Assembly (NCBI RefSeq): GCF_030376605.1
Contig: NZ_JARRAE010000001.1
Coordinates: forward strand, 372,001-436,000
Direction: 5' to 3'
DNA: 64,000 nt
From: Pseudochrobactrum sp. sp1633
GTDB lineage: Bacteria; Pseudomonadota; Alphaproteobacteria; Rhizobiales; Rhizobiaceae
The translations under genes and the position numbers were made by a program. This document shows positions 18,577-28,271 of the stretch, piece after piece (within the stretch, counting starts at the first letter, position 1; every line of letters begins with the position of its first letter). The notes under the pieces are model-generated. The model saw only the letters and a program-made list of their open reading frames with translations, did no database searches and was not told where the DNA came from.

Positions 18577-21500
18577 ATGAGCTTTTCTGATAGTTTTATA
18601 CGCAGGCCGGTTCTTTCGATTGTTGTTGCGCTGATGATTATCCTGCTTGGTTTGCAGGGTATTTTCAATCTGTCAGTGCGGCAGTATCCGGAAGTGGACG
18701 AAACGGTGATTACCGTTACGACCGCCTATGCCGGTGCGAGCGCGGAGCTCATTCAGGGCTTCATCACTGCGCCTATCGCGAAAGCGGTGGCGACTACCGA
18801 AAATGTTGACTATGTAACTTCCAAAAGTAGCCAGTCAATCAGTACTGTTACAGTTCAGATGAAGCTCGGGGCTAATCCTGATGCGGCTCTGACTGAGGTT
18901 ATCTCCAAGGTTAATCAGGTTCGCGGTGATCTGCCGAGTGAAGCTGAAGATCCGGTGATTTCCAAAGGTACAGGTCAGTCTTTTGCGACCATGTATCTGG
19001 CTGTACAAAATCCGAATATGACCAATGAGCAGATCACGGAATATATTGATCGCGTGATCCGTCCTCGCATGTCCACCATTGAAGGTGTGGCCGATGCGCA
19101 GATTCTCGGTGGTCAGGAATATTCCATGCGCGTATGGGTTGATCCTATCCGTATGGCTGCCCGTAATGTGACTGCTTCGGAAGTTCTGGCGGCGATTAAA
19201 GCATCCAACTTCCTGTCGGCACCGGGTAAGACTAAAAACGAATATTTCGCAACTTCAATTACGCTGCGCTCAACATTGCAGACACCTGAAGCCTTTGCGG
19301 AAATGCCGATCCGTGCGGATGGCGCAGACATTATTCGTATGCGCGATGTTGCCAGTGTGGAACTGGCTGCGAAAAGCACAGATACAGTTGTGACCTTCAA
19401 TGGTTCCAGCGGTACGTTTATTGGTGTGTTCCCGACGCCTTCGGCTAACCCGATTGATATGGCGAACGCTGTTACCAAAGAACTGCCAAGCATTCAGGGA
19501 AGCCTGCCGCAGGGCATGGATATCGTATTGGTTTACGATGCCACCGAGCAGATTTCTTCTTCGATTGTTGAAGTTTTCAAAACAATTGCTGAAGCGATGA
19601 TCATCGTTGTGATCGTGATTCTGCTGTTCCTTGGTTCGTTCCGTTCGGTTCTGATCCCGATTGTTACCATTCCGATCTCGCTGATCGGTGTGTGTTTCTT
19701 CCTGTTCATTCTCGGTTTCTCGATCAATCTTCTTTCTCTGCTTGCGATGGTTCTGGCCATTGGTCTTGTGGTGGATGATGCGATCGTTGTGCTTGAGAAT
19801 ATCCACCGTCATATTGAAGAGGGCCTGACCCCGATCCATGCTTCTTTTGTGGGCATGAAGGAGATCACGTCTTCCATCGTGGCGATGACCATTACGCTGG
19901 CTGCGGTGTTTGCACCGCTCGGCTTTACCGGTGGTCTGACCGGTTCGCTGTTCCGTGAATTTGCGTTCACACTGGCCGGTGCTGTTATTCTCTCCGGTGT
20001 GGCGGCGTTGACCATCTCTCCGATGATGTGTTCGCGCATGCTCAAGCATGGTGAATCCAGCAGGTTTGCCCAGTTCGTGGATCGTCTATTCTCGCGTTTT
20101 GAAAACGGCTATGAGCGTTGGGTTTCAGGCTCGCTGAACTATCGTCCGGTTACTATGCTGGTTGTTGTGTCACTGGTCGGCGTTATGGCATTCCTGTTCG
20201 TCAACACCTCATCGGAGCTCGCTCCGGAGGAAGATTCAGGCGCGCTGTTCTCACTTATCAGTGGTCCTAAATATGCGACAACGGATTATACCAAGCTTTA
20301 CGCAGACCAGCTTGATGAGCTGACCAAAGATCTGCCAGAGCTGAAAGCACGTTTTAACATTGTCGGTTTCGGCAATGCGACAAACGAAGGTATTGCGCTT
20401 TGGGCCCTGAAAGACTGGTCTGAACGCACCCGCTCGCAGAAAGAGATTCAGCAGGATCTGACCAACCGTATTAAAGACATAACCGGTGTGCAGGCGTTTA
20501 TCTTTGCACCGCCGTCTTTGCCGGGTACCGGTGGTGGTCTGCCTATCTCGATTGCTATTCAGTCGACGGGTTCGTCTGATCAGGTTTTCGAGCTTTCTGA
20601 GGAAATCAAGAATGAAGCACAGGCTTCAGGACAGTTCATCATTGTTCAGAACTCCCTGTCGTTCAATTCTCCGCAGACAACGATTGAAGTTGACCGTGAG
20701 CGTGCATCCGCAATGGGCGTAACTGTCAGCGAAATCGGTGCGACACTCGGTCTGATGACCGGTGGCGGTAAGGTTGCTCAGTTTGACCGTGATAATAACA
20801 GCTATGATATTATCATGCAGGTTCCTGATGAGTATCGTCGCAATCCGTCCAAGCTCGGTGAATTCTATGTTCGCAGTGCTTCGAATGAGATGGTGCCGCT
20901 GTCTGCTGTGGTGAAGATTGTTGATCAGGCTTCTCCGACCGCGATTGAGCAGTTTAACCAGCTGAACTCTTCAACGATTTCCGCTTTGCCATTGCCTGGT
21001 GTTACAACCGGTGACGGTCTGAAAACGATCCTTGATATTGCCAATGCCAAACTGCCGGAAGGTTTCTTCATCGACTATTCGGGTCAGTCCCGTCTGGAAG
21101 TTGAGCAGGGCAATACAATTCTGATCGCGTTCTCGCTGGCGGTTGTTGTGATCTATCTCGTGCTTGCTGCACAGTTCGAAAGCTTCCGCGATCCGTTCAT
21201 CATTATGATGACCGTTCCGCTGTCGATTTTCGGTGCGATTGTGCCGCTGAACCTTGGTCTCGGTACGCTGAACATCTATACGCAGGTTGGTCTGATTACC
21301 CTTGTGGGGTTGATTACCAAGCATGGTATTTTGATGGTGGAGTTCGCCAATCAGCAGCGCCATGAGCATGGATTGAGCCGTCATGATGCGATTATTGCCT
21401 CGGCAAAAACCCGTCTGCGTCCGATCCTGATGACAACTGCGGCTATGGCGCTCGGCGTTGTACCATTGATGATGGCAACCGGTGCCGGTGCGGCAGCCCG

Positions 21501-21669
21501 TTACTCGATGGGTCTGGTGATTTTCACCGGTCTGATCGTCGGTACGATGTTCACACTGTTCGTGGTGCCGATGTTCTACACTCTGATTTCTGCTAAAACT
21601 GTCAAACCTCTGGTTTCAGTTCCGACGGAAGAAGAGCTCAAGGCAGAAGTGCAATCTGCCCATCATTGA
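18577..21669 (+). CDS. RND multidrug efflux pump (HAE-1 family), 1030 aa
   Basis: Full-length inner-membrane RND transporter, 12 membrane helices in two repeats (helices near residues 10-30, 335-490, 525-545 and 865-1010) separated by large periplasmic loops. The proton relay is seen as the Asp pair in VLAIGLVVDDAIVVLENI (helix 4) and the Lys in VGLITKHGILMVEFAN (helix 10). It exports drugs or other amphiphiles with the upstream adaptor and an outer-membrane channel encoded elsewhere. I recall similar pumps (Bep) in Brucella, but do not assign the symbol. A strong terminator follows. Confidence 0.95.
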   Translation: MSFSDSFIRRPVLSIVVALMIILLGLQGIFNLSVRQYPEVDETVITVTTAYAGASAELIQGFITAPIAKAVATTENVDYVTSKSSQSISTVTVQMKLGANPDAALTEVISKVNQVRGDLPSEAEDPVISKGTGQSFATMYLAVQNPNMTNEQITEYIDRVIRPRMSTIEGVADAQILGGQEYSMRVWVDPIRMAARNVTASEVLAAIKASNFLSAPGKTKNEYFATSITLRSTLQTPEAFAEMPIRADGADIIRMRDVASVELAAKSTDTVVTFNGSSGTFIGVFPTPSANPIDMANAVTKELPSIQGSLPQGMDIVLVYDATEQISSSIVEVFKTIAEAMIIVVIVILLFLGSFRSVLIPIVTIPISLIGVCFFLFILGFSINLLSLLAMVLAIGLVVDDAIVVLENIHRHIEEGLTPIHASFVGMKEITSSIVAMTITLAAVFAPLGFTGGLTGSLFREFAFTLAGAVILSGVAALTISPMMCSRMLKHGESSRFAQFVDRLFSRFENGYERWVSGSLNYRPVTMLVVVSLVGVMAFLFVNTSSELAPEEDSGALFSLISGPKYATTDYTKLYADQLDELTKDLPELKARFNIVGFGNATNEGIALWALKDWSERTRSQKEIQQDLTNRIKDITGVQAFIFAPPSLPGTGGGLPISIAIQSTGSSDQVFELSEEIKNEAQASGQFIIVQNSLSFNSPQTTIEVDRERASAMGVTVSEIGATLGLMTGGGKVAQFDRDNNSYDIIMQVPDEYRRNPSKLGEFYVRSASNEMVPLSAVVKIVDQASPTAIEQFNQLNSSTISALPLPGVTTGDGLKTILDIANAKLPEGFFIDYSGQSRLEVEQGNTILIAFSLAVVVIYLVLAAQFESFRDPFIIMMTVPLSIFGAIVPLNLGLGTLNIYTQVGLITLVGLITKHGILMVEFANQQRHEHGLSRHDAIIASAKTRLRPILMTTAAMALGVVPLMMATGAGAAARYSMGLVIFTGLIVGTMFTLFVVPMFYTLISAKTVKPLVSVPTEEELKAEVQSAHH

Positions 21670-21690
21670 TGTGACAGAGAATAAGAACTG

Positions 21691-21722
21691 AAAAGGCCGG
21701 TCTTTTGACCGGCCTTTTTGTT
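21691..21722 (+). terminator. Intrinsic terminator of the efflux operon
   Basis: 12-bp stem AAAAGGCCGGTC/GACCGGCCTTTT with a TTTT loop, ending in TTTTTG. Confidence 0.92.
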
Positions 21723-21826
21723 TGAGGATATTGCATCCGGAGTTATTCAGACAAAAAATACAAAATTATTCAGTCTGATGATTGCAGCCTCTGGTATTGT
21801 GTAGTCATTGCTATATATATCATTGC

Positions 21827-22822
21827 ATGACCAAATATTCCGTACTCGATCTCGCGCCGATCACACTCGGCAGCACCGCAGCGCAAGCCATGCAAAACAC
21901 TGTTGAGCTTGCACAACATACTGAGAAACTCGGCTTCCGGCGTTATTGGCTGGCCGAGCATCATAATATGCCGGGCATTGCCAGTGCGGCGACAGCCGTG
22001 CTGATCGGCCATGTGGCCGGAGCCACAAAATCCATCCGTGTCGGGGCAGGCGGTATTATGCTGCCGAACCATTCGCCTCTGGTAATTGCCGAACAATTTG
22101 GCACGCTGGCCTCGCTTTATCCTGACCGTATTGATTTAGGCCTTGGCCGCGCACCGGGCACGGATCAGGTGACATCCTATGCCTTGCGGCGCAATTCCAG
22201 TTCGGATGCGCAATCCTTTCCGCAGGATGTGGTGGAGTTGCTGAGCTATTTCGGGCAACCGACCACTGATCAGCGGGTGCGCGCCTATCCGGGTTCCGGC
22301 CTCAATGTGCCGGTTTGGATTCTGGGCTCCAGCCTGTTTGGTGCGCAACTGGCGGCAATGCTTGGCCTGCCTTATGCTTTCGCTTCACACTTTGCGCCGG
22401 GTGATCTGGATGATGCAATTGCACTTTACCGGCACCGGTTTGAGCCATCGCAATATCTCGACAAGCCGTATGTCATGGCCGGTTTCAATGTTTTCGCTGC
22501 CGACACGGATGATGAGGCGAAACTGCTTTTCACATCCATCCAGCAGGCCTTTGTGAATTTGCGCACCAACAATGCGGGGCAATTGCCGCCGCCGGTAGAG
22601 GGCTATGAGGAAAATCTCGACCCGCGCTTTGTGCCGATCATCAAGGCCGCGCTTGCCTGCTCGGCTGTTGGCAATGTTGAGACTGTACGTAAGGGCATTG
22701 ATGCTTTTGTTGCGCGTACCGGTGTTGACGAACTGATGATTACAGCGCAGATTTTCGACCATCAGGCGCGCTTGCATTCTTTTGAATTGCTGGCGGAAGC
22801 CGTTGGGTTGAAACCGGAATAA
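21827..22822 (+). CDS. LLM-class flavin-dependent oxidoreductase (MsnO8/YhbW-like), 331 aa
   Basis: Luciferase-like fold: [50 protein letters not shown] and [14 protein letters not shown] are family stretches around the flavin pocket. Substrate unknown. Start: the frame is open to 21782, but similar proteins start at MTKYS (21827). There is no purine-rich ribosome site; an AT-rich TATATAT lies 10-15 bases before the ATG, so a leaderless or near-leaderless mRNA is possible. The next gene begins 4 bp after the stop. Confidence 0.88.
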   Translation: MTKYSVLDLAPITLGSTAAQAMQNTVELAQHTEKLGFRRYWLAEHHNMPGIASAATAVLIGHVAGATKSIRVGAGGIMLPNHSPLVIAEQFGTLASLYPDRIDLGLGRAPGTDQVTSYALRRNSSSDAQSFPQDVVELLSYFGQPTTDQRVRAYPGSGLNVPVWILGSSLFGAQLAAMLGLPYAFASHFAPGDLDDAIALYRHRFEPSQYLDKPYVMAGFNVFAADTDDEAKLLFTSIQQAFVNLRTNNAGQLPPPVEGYEENLDPRFVPIIKAALACSAVGNVETVRKGIDAFVARTGVDELMITAQIFDHQARLHSFELLAEAVGLKPE

Positions 22823-22826
22823 GAGC

Positions 22827-23252
22827 ATGGTTGGATTAGCAGTACGAACCAGAGAAACAGGCGCAGTGGCAATATTGCAGGGGCAGGAGAAGCCGGTAAT
22901 CCACTCGCTGACCGGCGGTGAACTGACACTGGAGAACACTGTCTCCGGTGCGGGTTTCAACGCGATTGATCTGCTTTATGCCTCTCTCTCGGCTTGTCTG
23001 GTGATGAGTGCACGCATAGCCGCACGCAAGCTTGGTTTGGTTGAGCGGATCAGCAGCTATGAGGTTAAGGTCAGCGGTGAGAAGACGGAGCATGAGCCAT
23101 ATCGCATCACGCGGTTTGATGTGCAGTTTCTCTTTGCCGGTGATCTTTCTGAGGTTGAACGCCATGAGCTGGCAGAAACAGCCGAAGCCATGTGCACGGT
23201 CAGCAATACGCTGAAAGCTAATGCCGAAGTGGCTTTTACGGTCTCTGGATAA
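22827..23252 (+). CDS. OsmC-family protein, 141 aa
   Basis: OsmC/Ohr fold with the two conserved cysteines: the first in YASLSACLVMSARIAARKLG, the second in MCTVSNTLKANAEV. The family reduces organic hydroperoxides via a reactive cysteine, or acts on other small thiol-reactive compounds. It follows the luciferase-like gene by 4 bp, so they form a two-gene operon, perhaps for oxidative stress or xenobiotic metabolism (inference). Confidence 0.88.
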   Translation: MVGLAVRTRETGAVAILQGQEKPVIHSLTGGELTLENTVSGAGFNAIDLLYASLSACLVMSARIAARKLGLVERISSYEVKVSGEKTEHEPYRITRFDVQFLFAGDLSEVERHELAETAEAMCTVSNTLKANAEVAFTVSG

Positions 23253-23260
23253 ATTAAGAA

Positions 23261-23298
23261 AAAGCCTGCAGCGATTATCACGGCAGGCTTTATTTTTT
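23261..23298. terminator. Bidirectional terminator between OsmC gene and P1-peptidase gene
   Basis: Stem AAAGCCTGC/GCAGGCTTT with a 13-nt loop; T-rich on the right for the + strand, and A-rich on the left (T tract for the minus strand). Confidence 0.82.
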
Positions 23299-23307
23299 AT
23301 CGTTTTT

Positions 23308-24339
23308 TTAGCTATTCAACTTCAGCCAGTCTGCCAGCGATTTACGGCTGTTGCCGTCGCGGCCGGTAAAGCTTTCAGCAGCGCACATGGAGTTGAGAAT
23401 GGCTTCCTGTGTGGATTCTGTTGCCGCGCGGAACAGCTGATCAATCTTGTCTTCATTCAGTGCCTGCATGGTCACCAAATCCGATTTCTGATCATGATCA
23501 ATGGTTACGCCGGTGGTAAAGCCGATAACAATATCACCACTGCCATGACCCCAAAATGCACCAAGACGTGCAATACCTGCACCGCAGCGGCGAATGACGC
23601 GCTGCAACTGGCGGTGTTCCAGCGGGATATCCGTTGCCATAATCATCATGATCGAACCTTTTTCCGGTTGATCAGGGAAGTCCGGCGTCGGATGGCGGCC
23701 ATCCGGCAGTGTCAGATCGCCTTTACGGCCGAAATTGGAAAGCACCAAAGTGCCCAGATGATAGTCTTTGCCGTCCAGCTTGATGCGGCGGGAAGAGGTG
23801 CCGATACCGCCTTTAAACCCGAAGCACGTCATGCCTGTACCAGCGCCCACATTGCCCTGTACCACCGCGCCGGAAGTTGCTGCATCAAGTGCCGCGAAGG
23901 CGTGCTCCTCAGTAACGGCCATCGCCTGAATGTCGTTAAGCGGGCCGTCATTACATTCACCGACAACTGCATTGACGGTTGAAGTGGTGCGGCCAATATC
24001 GCTGTTAGCAGCAATGGCACGCTTGATCAGCGCGTTCACGCAAGTGCCGGTGCTGAGAGTGTTGGTCAACAGGATCGGGGTTTCAAGTGAGCCAAGTTCA
24101 TTGACCTGCACAAGACCGGCGCTTTTGCCGAAACCGTTGATGGATTCAGAAGCAGCCAGAACTTTCTTTCGGAACAGATTGCCATCATGGGGCAGAATGG
24201 CGGTAACGCCGGTATTCACATTGCCTTCACGGATAGTAGTGTGGCCGACTTTAACGCCCGGAACATCGGTAATGGCATTATGCGCGCCGGTCGGCATGAT
24301 GCCGCAAACAATACCAAAATCGCGTGCTGAAGCTGACAT
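23308..24339 (-). CDS. P1-family peptidase (DmpA/aminopeptidase-like), 343 aa
   Basis: Opens with FGIVCGIMPTGAHNAITDVPGVKVGHTTI, the N-terminal signature of the S58/P1 family. A Gly-Ser pair in QPEKGSIMMIMATDIPL corresponds to the self-cleavage point and N-terminal nucleophile serine of DmpA, so the precursor probably splits into alpha and beta chains. Role: aminopeptidase or D-aminopeptidase/amidase. The frame is open to 24483, but AGGA before the ATG at 24339 and family alignment favour the shorter start. The neighbouring D-amino-acid transaminase may hint at D-residue metabolism (inference). Confidence 0.88.
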   Translation of the reverse strand: MSASARDFGIVCGIMPTGAHNAITDVPGVKVGHTTIREGNVNTGVTAILPHDGNLFRKKVLAASESINGFGKSAGLVQVNELGSLETPILLTNTLSTGTCVNALIKRAIAANSDIGRTTSTVNAVVGECNDGPLNDIQAMAVTEEHAFAALDAATSGAVVQGNVGAGTGMTCFGFKGGIGTSSRRIKLDGKDYHLGTLVLSNFGRKGDLTLPDGRHPTPDFPDQPEKGSIMMIMATDIPLEHRQLQRVIRRCGAGIARLGAFWGHGSGDIVIGFTTGVTIDHDQKSDLVTMQALNEDKIDQLFRAATESTQEAILNSMCAAESFTGRDGNSRKSLADWLKLNS

Positions 24340-24485
24340 GGGGAAATCCTGTAAAATCCGTAATTGCGGGTCGGTAGGAGATGGGTAGAGCCGATAAGCT
24401 CTTGATAAAGCCAATAAGCCCTTAATAAAGAATGACAGCCCGACCGGATTCCGGTGGGCTGTCAGCGCATTGTCATCAGGCATTA
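24340..24485. other. Upstream region of the P1-peptidase gene with a strong hairpin
   Basis: 24434-24463 folds as GACAGCCC/GGGCTGTC enclosing ACCGG/CCGGT with a 3-nt loop. It has no T tract and lies 95 bp before the start codon. It could be a leader structure; no gene seen. Confidence 0.45.
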
Positions 24486-24527
24486 AAAAGAAACGGCAAT
24501 ATCACTTCTGCGGCGGTATTGCCGTTT
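24486..24527 (-). terminator. Intrinsic terminator of the D-amino-acid transaminase gene
   Basis: Minus strand: perfect 11-bp stem AAACGGCAATA/TATTGCCGTTT, 15-nt loop, followed by CTTTTTAATG. It lies 230 bp past the stop codon. Between 24528 and 24736 I see only an inverted repeat AAACGGT/ACCGTTT (24573-24615), no gene. Confidence 0.75.
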
Positions 24528-24736
24528 CAGTGTGGTGCTAATGCCTGACATATGATCAGTGCCAAGGAATTAAAACGGTCTTTTCCGGGGGAGGCCCAAA
24601 AGATCAGAACCGTTTCATGGGGCGCTTGCGATCATTACGGTATCCGGCCAGAATTGCGAAATTATGGCCGGACGAAATTTATATATTCAGAGCAGTCAAT
24701 TAAGATGAAAGCTTTTTGAAACGCAGTTTTTAACGA

Positions 24737-24769
24737 AAAACCGGTTCCCGCTTTTTCTAAGCTGCTTTA
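24737..24769. repeat. Short interspersed repeat, copy 1, overlapping the end of the transaminase gene
   Basis: 33 bp beginning AAAACCG and ending TGCTTTA, with a CTTTTTCTAAG centre. It matches the copy at 30807-30840 in both ends and in the middle. It resembles a short dispersed sequence I remember from Rhizobiales intergenic regions. It supplies the last four codons and the stop of the leftward gene. Confidence 0.6.
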
Positions 24770-25605
24770 GCAATCTCGATATATTTTTCCTGCAGGCTGC
24801 GAGTAATTGCACCCGGTTTGCCATCGGCAATGACAGTTCCTGCGATTTTCACAACAGGCGTTACAAAGCCGGAGGCACTGGTCTGGAACGCTTCTTTGGC
24901 TTTAAAGGCTTCTTCAAGCGTAAAGCGGCGTTCTTCAATCTTCAGGTTCTGCTCTTCTGCAATTTTCAGCATGGCAAGACGTGTGCAGCCCGGCAGAATT
25001 GCATTGGAGTTCGGGCGCACGATCAGTGTGCCTTCTGCGGTGATGATGAATGCGCTGGAAGAGGCACCTTCAGTGATATAGCCGTCTTCCTGCATCCATG
25101 CGTCCTGACAACCATGAGCGGTTGCTTCCTGTTTGGCAATAACCTGTGCCAGCAACATCACAGTTTTAATGTCGCGGCGCTGCCAGCGGATGTCTTCCAC
25201 AACATGAATAGCAATGCCATTTTTCTGACCCGCTGAAGATGTCAGGTTTTTGACCTGAGTGTAAGCAACCAGCGTAGGTGCCATATCTTTACTGTAAACA
25301 AAGTCACGATCAGCAGCACCGCGGGTGATCTGCATATAAACCACACCTTCGGTGAGGTTGTTACGCTTGATCAGCTCTTTCTGCATGGCGATGATGTCTT
25401 CGTCGCTCATCGGCGCCGGTACATCAATCATTTTCAGCGAACGGCCGAGACGCGCCATATGGGCATCATTGTCAACCAGCTTGCCATCGATCACTGCACT
25501 GACTTCATAGATCCCGTCAGCAAAAACAAATCCGCGGTCGAATACCGAAATTTTGGCTTCTTCTTCAGGGACATAGGCACCGTTTACATATACAATTCGG
25601 CTCAC
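24757..25605 (-). CDS. dat: D-amino-acid transaminase (class IV), 282 aa
   Basis: Fold-type IV PLP enzyme: MSRIVYVNGAYVPEEEAKISVFDRGFVFADGIYE is the typical N-terminus, the PLP lysine lies in LLAQVIAKQEA, and EDGYITEGASSSAFII is the cofactor-phosphate region. The match is closest to D-alanine transaminases, which exchange amino groups between D-amino acids and 2-oxoacids to supply D-Glu or degrade D-Ala. The start is GTG with AAGGAATG upstream. A branched-chain or 4-amino-4-deoxychorismate role is less likely from the N-terminal sequence. Confidence 0.9.
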   Translation of the reverse strand: MSRIVYVNGAYVPEEEAKISVFDRGFVFADGIYEVSAVIDGKLVDNDAHMARLGRSLKMIDVPAPMSDEDIIAMQKELIKRNNLTEGVVYMQITRGAADRDFVYSKDMAPTLVAYTQVKNLTSSAGQKNGIAIHVVEDIRWQRRDIKTVMLLAQVIAKQEATAHGCQDAWMQEDGYITEGASSSAFIITAEGTLIVRPNSNAILPGCTRLAMLKIAEEQNLKIEERRFTLEEAFKAKEAFQTSASGFVTPVVKIAGTVIADGKPGAITRSLQEKYIEIAKAA

Positions 25606-26063
25606 AACGCATTCCTTAGCGTTAAAATTTTATGGGAATCTGTTGTGGGTGAAGCTATGAAAAAAACACCTGCGGAACCAATGCTTTGTTTTTTGAATGT
25701 TATGCAAGATTTGCATATTCAGAAAGAAAAATTCCCGATGGGTCTGTATGCGACATATAATGCTGCATAATCCGCTTTATGGTCGTAAATTGAGCAATAA
25801 CTTTTAAGCACTGCTACCTCATAATCAGAGGTTATGGATACCCTCAATTTTTATACTCTCGCTGCACCGGCCAGTTTGCCTAAGCTGTTCTTTCAGGAAT
25901 AAAACGGGCGGATGGCGGGATGTCTTCTGTCATGTATAAAAGACGATGCTGTGCAGTCTCAGGAGCGCTTTTTGCTGAAACTGCTAGCTTTTTGAATGAT
26001 TGCAGGTTTTGCCGGAGGGCCGTAGGCACTTTTGCGAAGCCTGTTTAGGGGAAAAAGGCGTCA
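25606..26063. other. Intergenic region without a recognisable gene
   Basis: Low-GC spacer between divergent dat and the ABC operon. Short frames continue antisense into dat but show no independent gene. No tRNA or clear terminator was found. Confidence 0.5.
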
Positions 26064-26080
26064 GTTTCACCTGAAACAAA
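26064..26080. repeat. Inverted repeat GTTTCA-CC-TGAAAC shared with the gpt upstream region
   Basis: GTTTCACCTGAAAC is an inverted repeat; TTTCACCTGAAACAAA (26065-26080) is identical to the complement of 12606-12621. It lies 93 bp before the ABC operon. It could be an operator or part of a dispersed repeat. Confidence 0.55.
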
Positions 26081-26172
26081 AGAACGCTGTAATCCGTTGA
26101 AATATCATGGTTTTAACTTTTTCTGCTCGTGCAGAATTAAGCCGTGAGACTGCGTAAGGGGAGAAGCTGCGG

Positions 26173-26934
26173 GTGAAAACCAGTCAGAAAACCGTTATCC
26201 GGCTTGAAAAACTGCAAAAGCATTATGGCGCGCATATTGTTCTCAAAGAGATTGATCTGACAGTAACCTCCGGCGAGGTACTGGCGATCATCGGGCCGTC
26301 AGGTTCGGGCAAAAGCACATTGCTGCGTTGCATCAATTATATCGAGCCGCCGGATGCCGGCATTGTCACGGTTGGCGATGTGACCCTGCATGCCGAGAAA
26401 AAAGCCTCTGCCAAACAATTGCATGATCTGCGCCATTCTATCGGCATGGTGTTTCAGTCGTTTAACCTGTTTCCGCATATGAGCGTGCTGCGCAATGTCA
26501 GTTTGGCGCAGGAGCGCGTGCTTGGCCGCTCTAAAAAAGAAGCAGATGAACGCTCAATGGATTTGCTGGAGAAGGTCGGCCTTGCCGATAAAGCTGCGCA
26601 ATATCCGATGCGTTGCTCCGGCGGGCAGCAGCAGCGTATCGCGATTGCACGTTCACTGGCGCTTGATCCTAAAGTGATGCTGTTTGACGAGCCGACCTCG
26701 GCGCTTGACCCTGAACTGGGGCTGGAAGTGCTGAGTGTGATGCGCAGGCTTGCAGACAGCGGCATGACGATGATTGTCGTGACCCATGAAATGGGCTTTG
26801 CGGAGAACGTCTCCGACACAGTGATGGTGATGGCTGATGGCAAGGTGATCGAAAGCGGTGCCAGCCGCGATGTGATGCGCAATCCGCAGACAGAGCGGGC
26901 ACAGCGCTTCCTCAAAGCGGTGAATGAGCGTTAA
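26173..26934 (+). CDS. Amino-acid ABC transporter ATP-binding protein (GlnQ type), 253 aa
   Basis: Complete polar-amino-acid-type ABC ATPase: Walker A GPSGSGKST, Q-loop MVFQSFNLFPHM, signature RCSGGQQQR (Cys-Ser-Gly-Gly-Gln rather than LSGGQ), Walker B VMLFDEPTSALDPE and switch VTHEMGFA. It powers uptake through the two permeases that follow directly. The start is a GTG with GGGGAGA 10 bases upstream. First gene of a four-gene operon. Confidence 0.94.
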   Translation: MKTSQKTVIRLEKLQKHYGAHIVLKEIDLTVTSGEVLAIIGPSGSGKSTLLRCINYIEPPDAGIVTVGDVTLHAEKKASAKQLHDLRHSIGMVFQSFNLFPHMSVLRNVSLAQERVLGRSKKEADERSMDLLEKVGLADKAAQYPMRCSGGQQQRIAIARSLALDPKVMLFDEPTSALDPELGLEVLSVMRRLADSGMTMIVVTHEMGFAENVSDTVMVMADGKVIESGASRDVMRNPQTERAQRFLKAVNER

Positions 26935-27576
26935 ATGCTGGCAGATTTCTCTTATATCATTCGCGGATTGCCCTGGACTGTAGCGCTTACGGTCTCTGCT
27001 CTGGCCGTTGGCACAGTGCTCGGCCTGATCCTGATGCTGATGCGCCGCTCTAAATTCTGGCCGCTTCGCCTTCTTGCGGTGGCTTATATCAATCTGGTGC
27101 GTGGCATCCCGCCACTGGTCTGGCTGTTCGTGATTTTTTTCGGTCTTGGCACCGGCACCATTACCATCAGTCCGTTTATGGCGGCGCTGACCGGTTTCGG
27201 CATGATTGCCGGAGCCAATATGGCGGAGATTTTTCGCGGTGGTATGATGGCTGTCCATCACGGACAGTTCGAGGCGGCGGAAGCGCTTAATCTCAACCGT
27301 TATCACGCTTTTAAAGATGTGATTGCACCGCAGATGCTGCGTGTATCGCTGCCTTCTGCTGCCAGCTATGCCATTGGCTTGCTCAAAGACAGCGCGATTG
27401 CCTCGGCAATTGGTGTGACAGAGCTGGCCTATCAGGGCAGTCAGTTGTCGCAGATGACCTTCCGTGGTCTTGAGGTGTTTGCTGTGGTGGCATTGCTTTA
27501 CATTCTACTCAGCCTGCCTGTTGCATGGCTGTCACGGACTGCAGATCTCTATCTGCGGGCGAAGGTGGCACGATGA
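26935..27576 (+). CDS. Amino-acid ABC transporter permease (HisM/GlnP type), 213 aa
   Basis: Membrane protein with about five helices. The permease signature with the EAA motif is FEAAEALNLNRYHAFKDVIAPQMLRVSLPS, where it contacts the ATPase. The ATG follows the ATPase stop codon immediately, and the last bases overlap the next permease, so translation is coupled. Forms a heterodimeric channel with the next gene product. Confidence 0.92.
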   Translation: MLADFSYIIRGLPWTVALTVSALAVGTVLGLILMLMRRSKFWPLRLLAVAYINLVRGIPPLVWLFVIFFGLGTGTITISPFMAALTGFGMIAGANMAEIFRGGMMAVHHGQFEAAEALNLNRYHAFKDVIAPQMLRVSLPSAASYAIGLLKDSAIASAIGVTELAYQGSQLSQMTFRGLEVFAVVALLYILLSLPVAWLSRTADLYLRAKVAR

Positions 27577-28235
27577 TTGATTTTCCGATTGATGATGTCA
27601 TTTCATGGATGCCGGAACTGCTGGGCGGGCTGGCGCTGAGCCTGAAAGTTACACTTGCCAGTCTGGCGATCGGTATTCCGTTCGGATTGATGCTGGCATT
27701 GGGTGTGCAGGCAAAGTCGAAATTGATGCGTGCGCTCAGTCTGGTGGTTGTTGAGGTCGGGCGTGGCGCACCGGCGCTGATCCTGCTGCAATTCATCTAT
27801 TTCGGATTGCCGAGTGCCGGAATTACCATGACTTCGATTGTAGCGGCGATTGCAGCTCTGAGCTGGAATACCGGTGCCTATACCAGCGAGATCATTCGTG
27901 CTGGGCTTGAATCCGTACCCGCGGGGCAGAAAGAAGCGGTGATGGCGCTGAATATGAGCCGCATCGACGGCTTGCGCTATGTGATCCTGCCGCAAGGATT
28001 GCGGGTGGCTGTGCCTGCCTTGCTCGGCTTTTCGATCCTGATTTTTCAGGCGACGTCTTTGTGCTTTACCATTGCCATGCCGGAGCTGATCAGCCGTGCC
28101 TATGAAATCGGTTCAACAACATTCCTGTATTTTCCGGCTTTGCTGGCGGCAGGCATTCTCTATGCCATGATCTGCATTCCGGCATCCATGCTGGTGAGTT
28201 GGGTTGAAAAACGGGCAGATCGTTTCTCGCGATAA
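27573..28235 (+). CDS. Amino-acid ABC transporter permease (HisQ/GlnP type), 220 aa
   Basis: Second permease, with EAA loop AGQKEAVMALNMSRIDGLRYVILPQ and about five helices. Start: the ATG at 27573 overlaps the upstream stop as ATGA, the usual coupling; a longer frame from 27525 lies inside the preceding gene and is unlikely. Confidence 0.92.
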   Translation: MIDFPIDDVISWMPELLGGLALSLKVTLASLAIGIPFGLMLALGVQAKSKLMRALSLVVVEVGRGAPALILLQFIYFGLPSAGITMTSIVAAIAALSWNTGAYTSEIIRAGLESVPAGQKEAVMALNMSRIDGLRYVILPQGLRVAVPALLGFSILIFQATSLCFTIAMPELISRAYEIGSTTFLYFPALLAAGILYAMICIPASMLVSWVEKRADRFSR

Positions 28236-28271
28236 ATATAACAATAAACATAAACAGTAAGGGGTAATATT

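Noticed and set aside
19270-20049. 259-codon open frame antisense to the RND pump gene
   Set aside because: Rich in His, Arg, Asn and Gln as expected from the reverse of a membrane-protein gene; no start signals.
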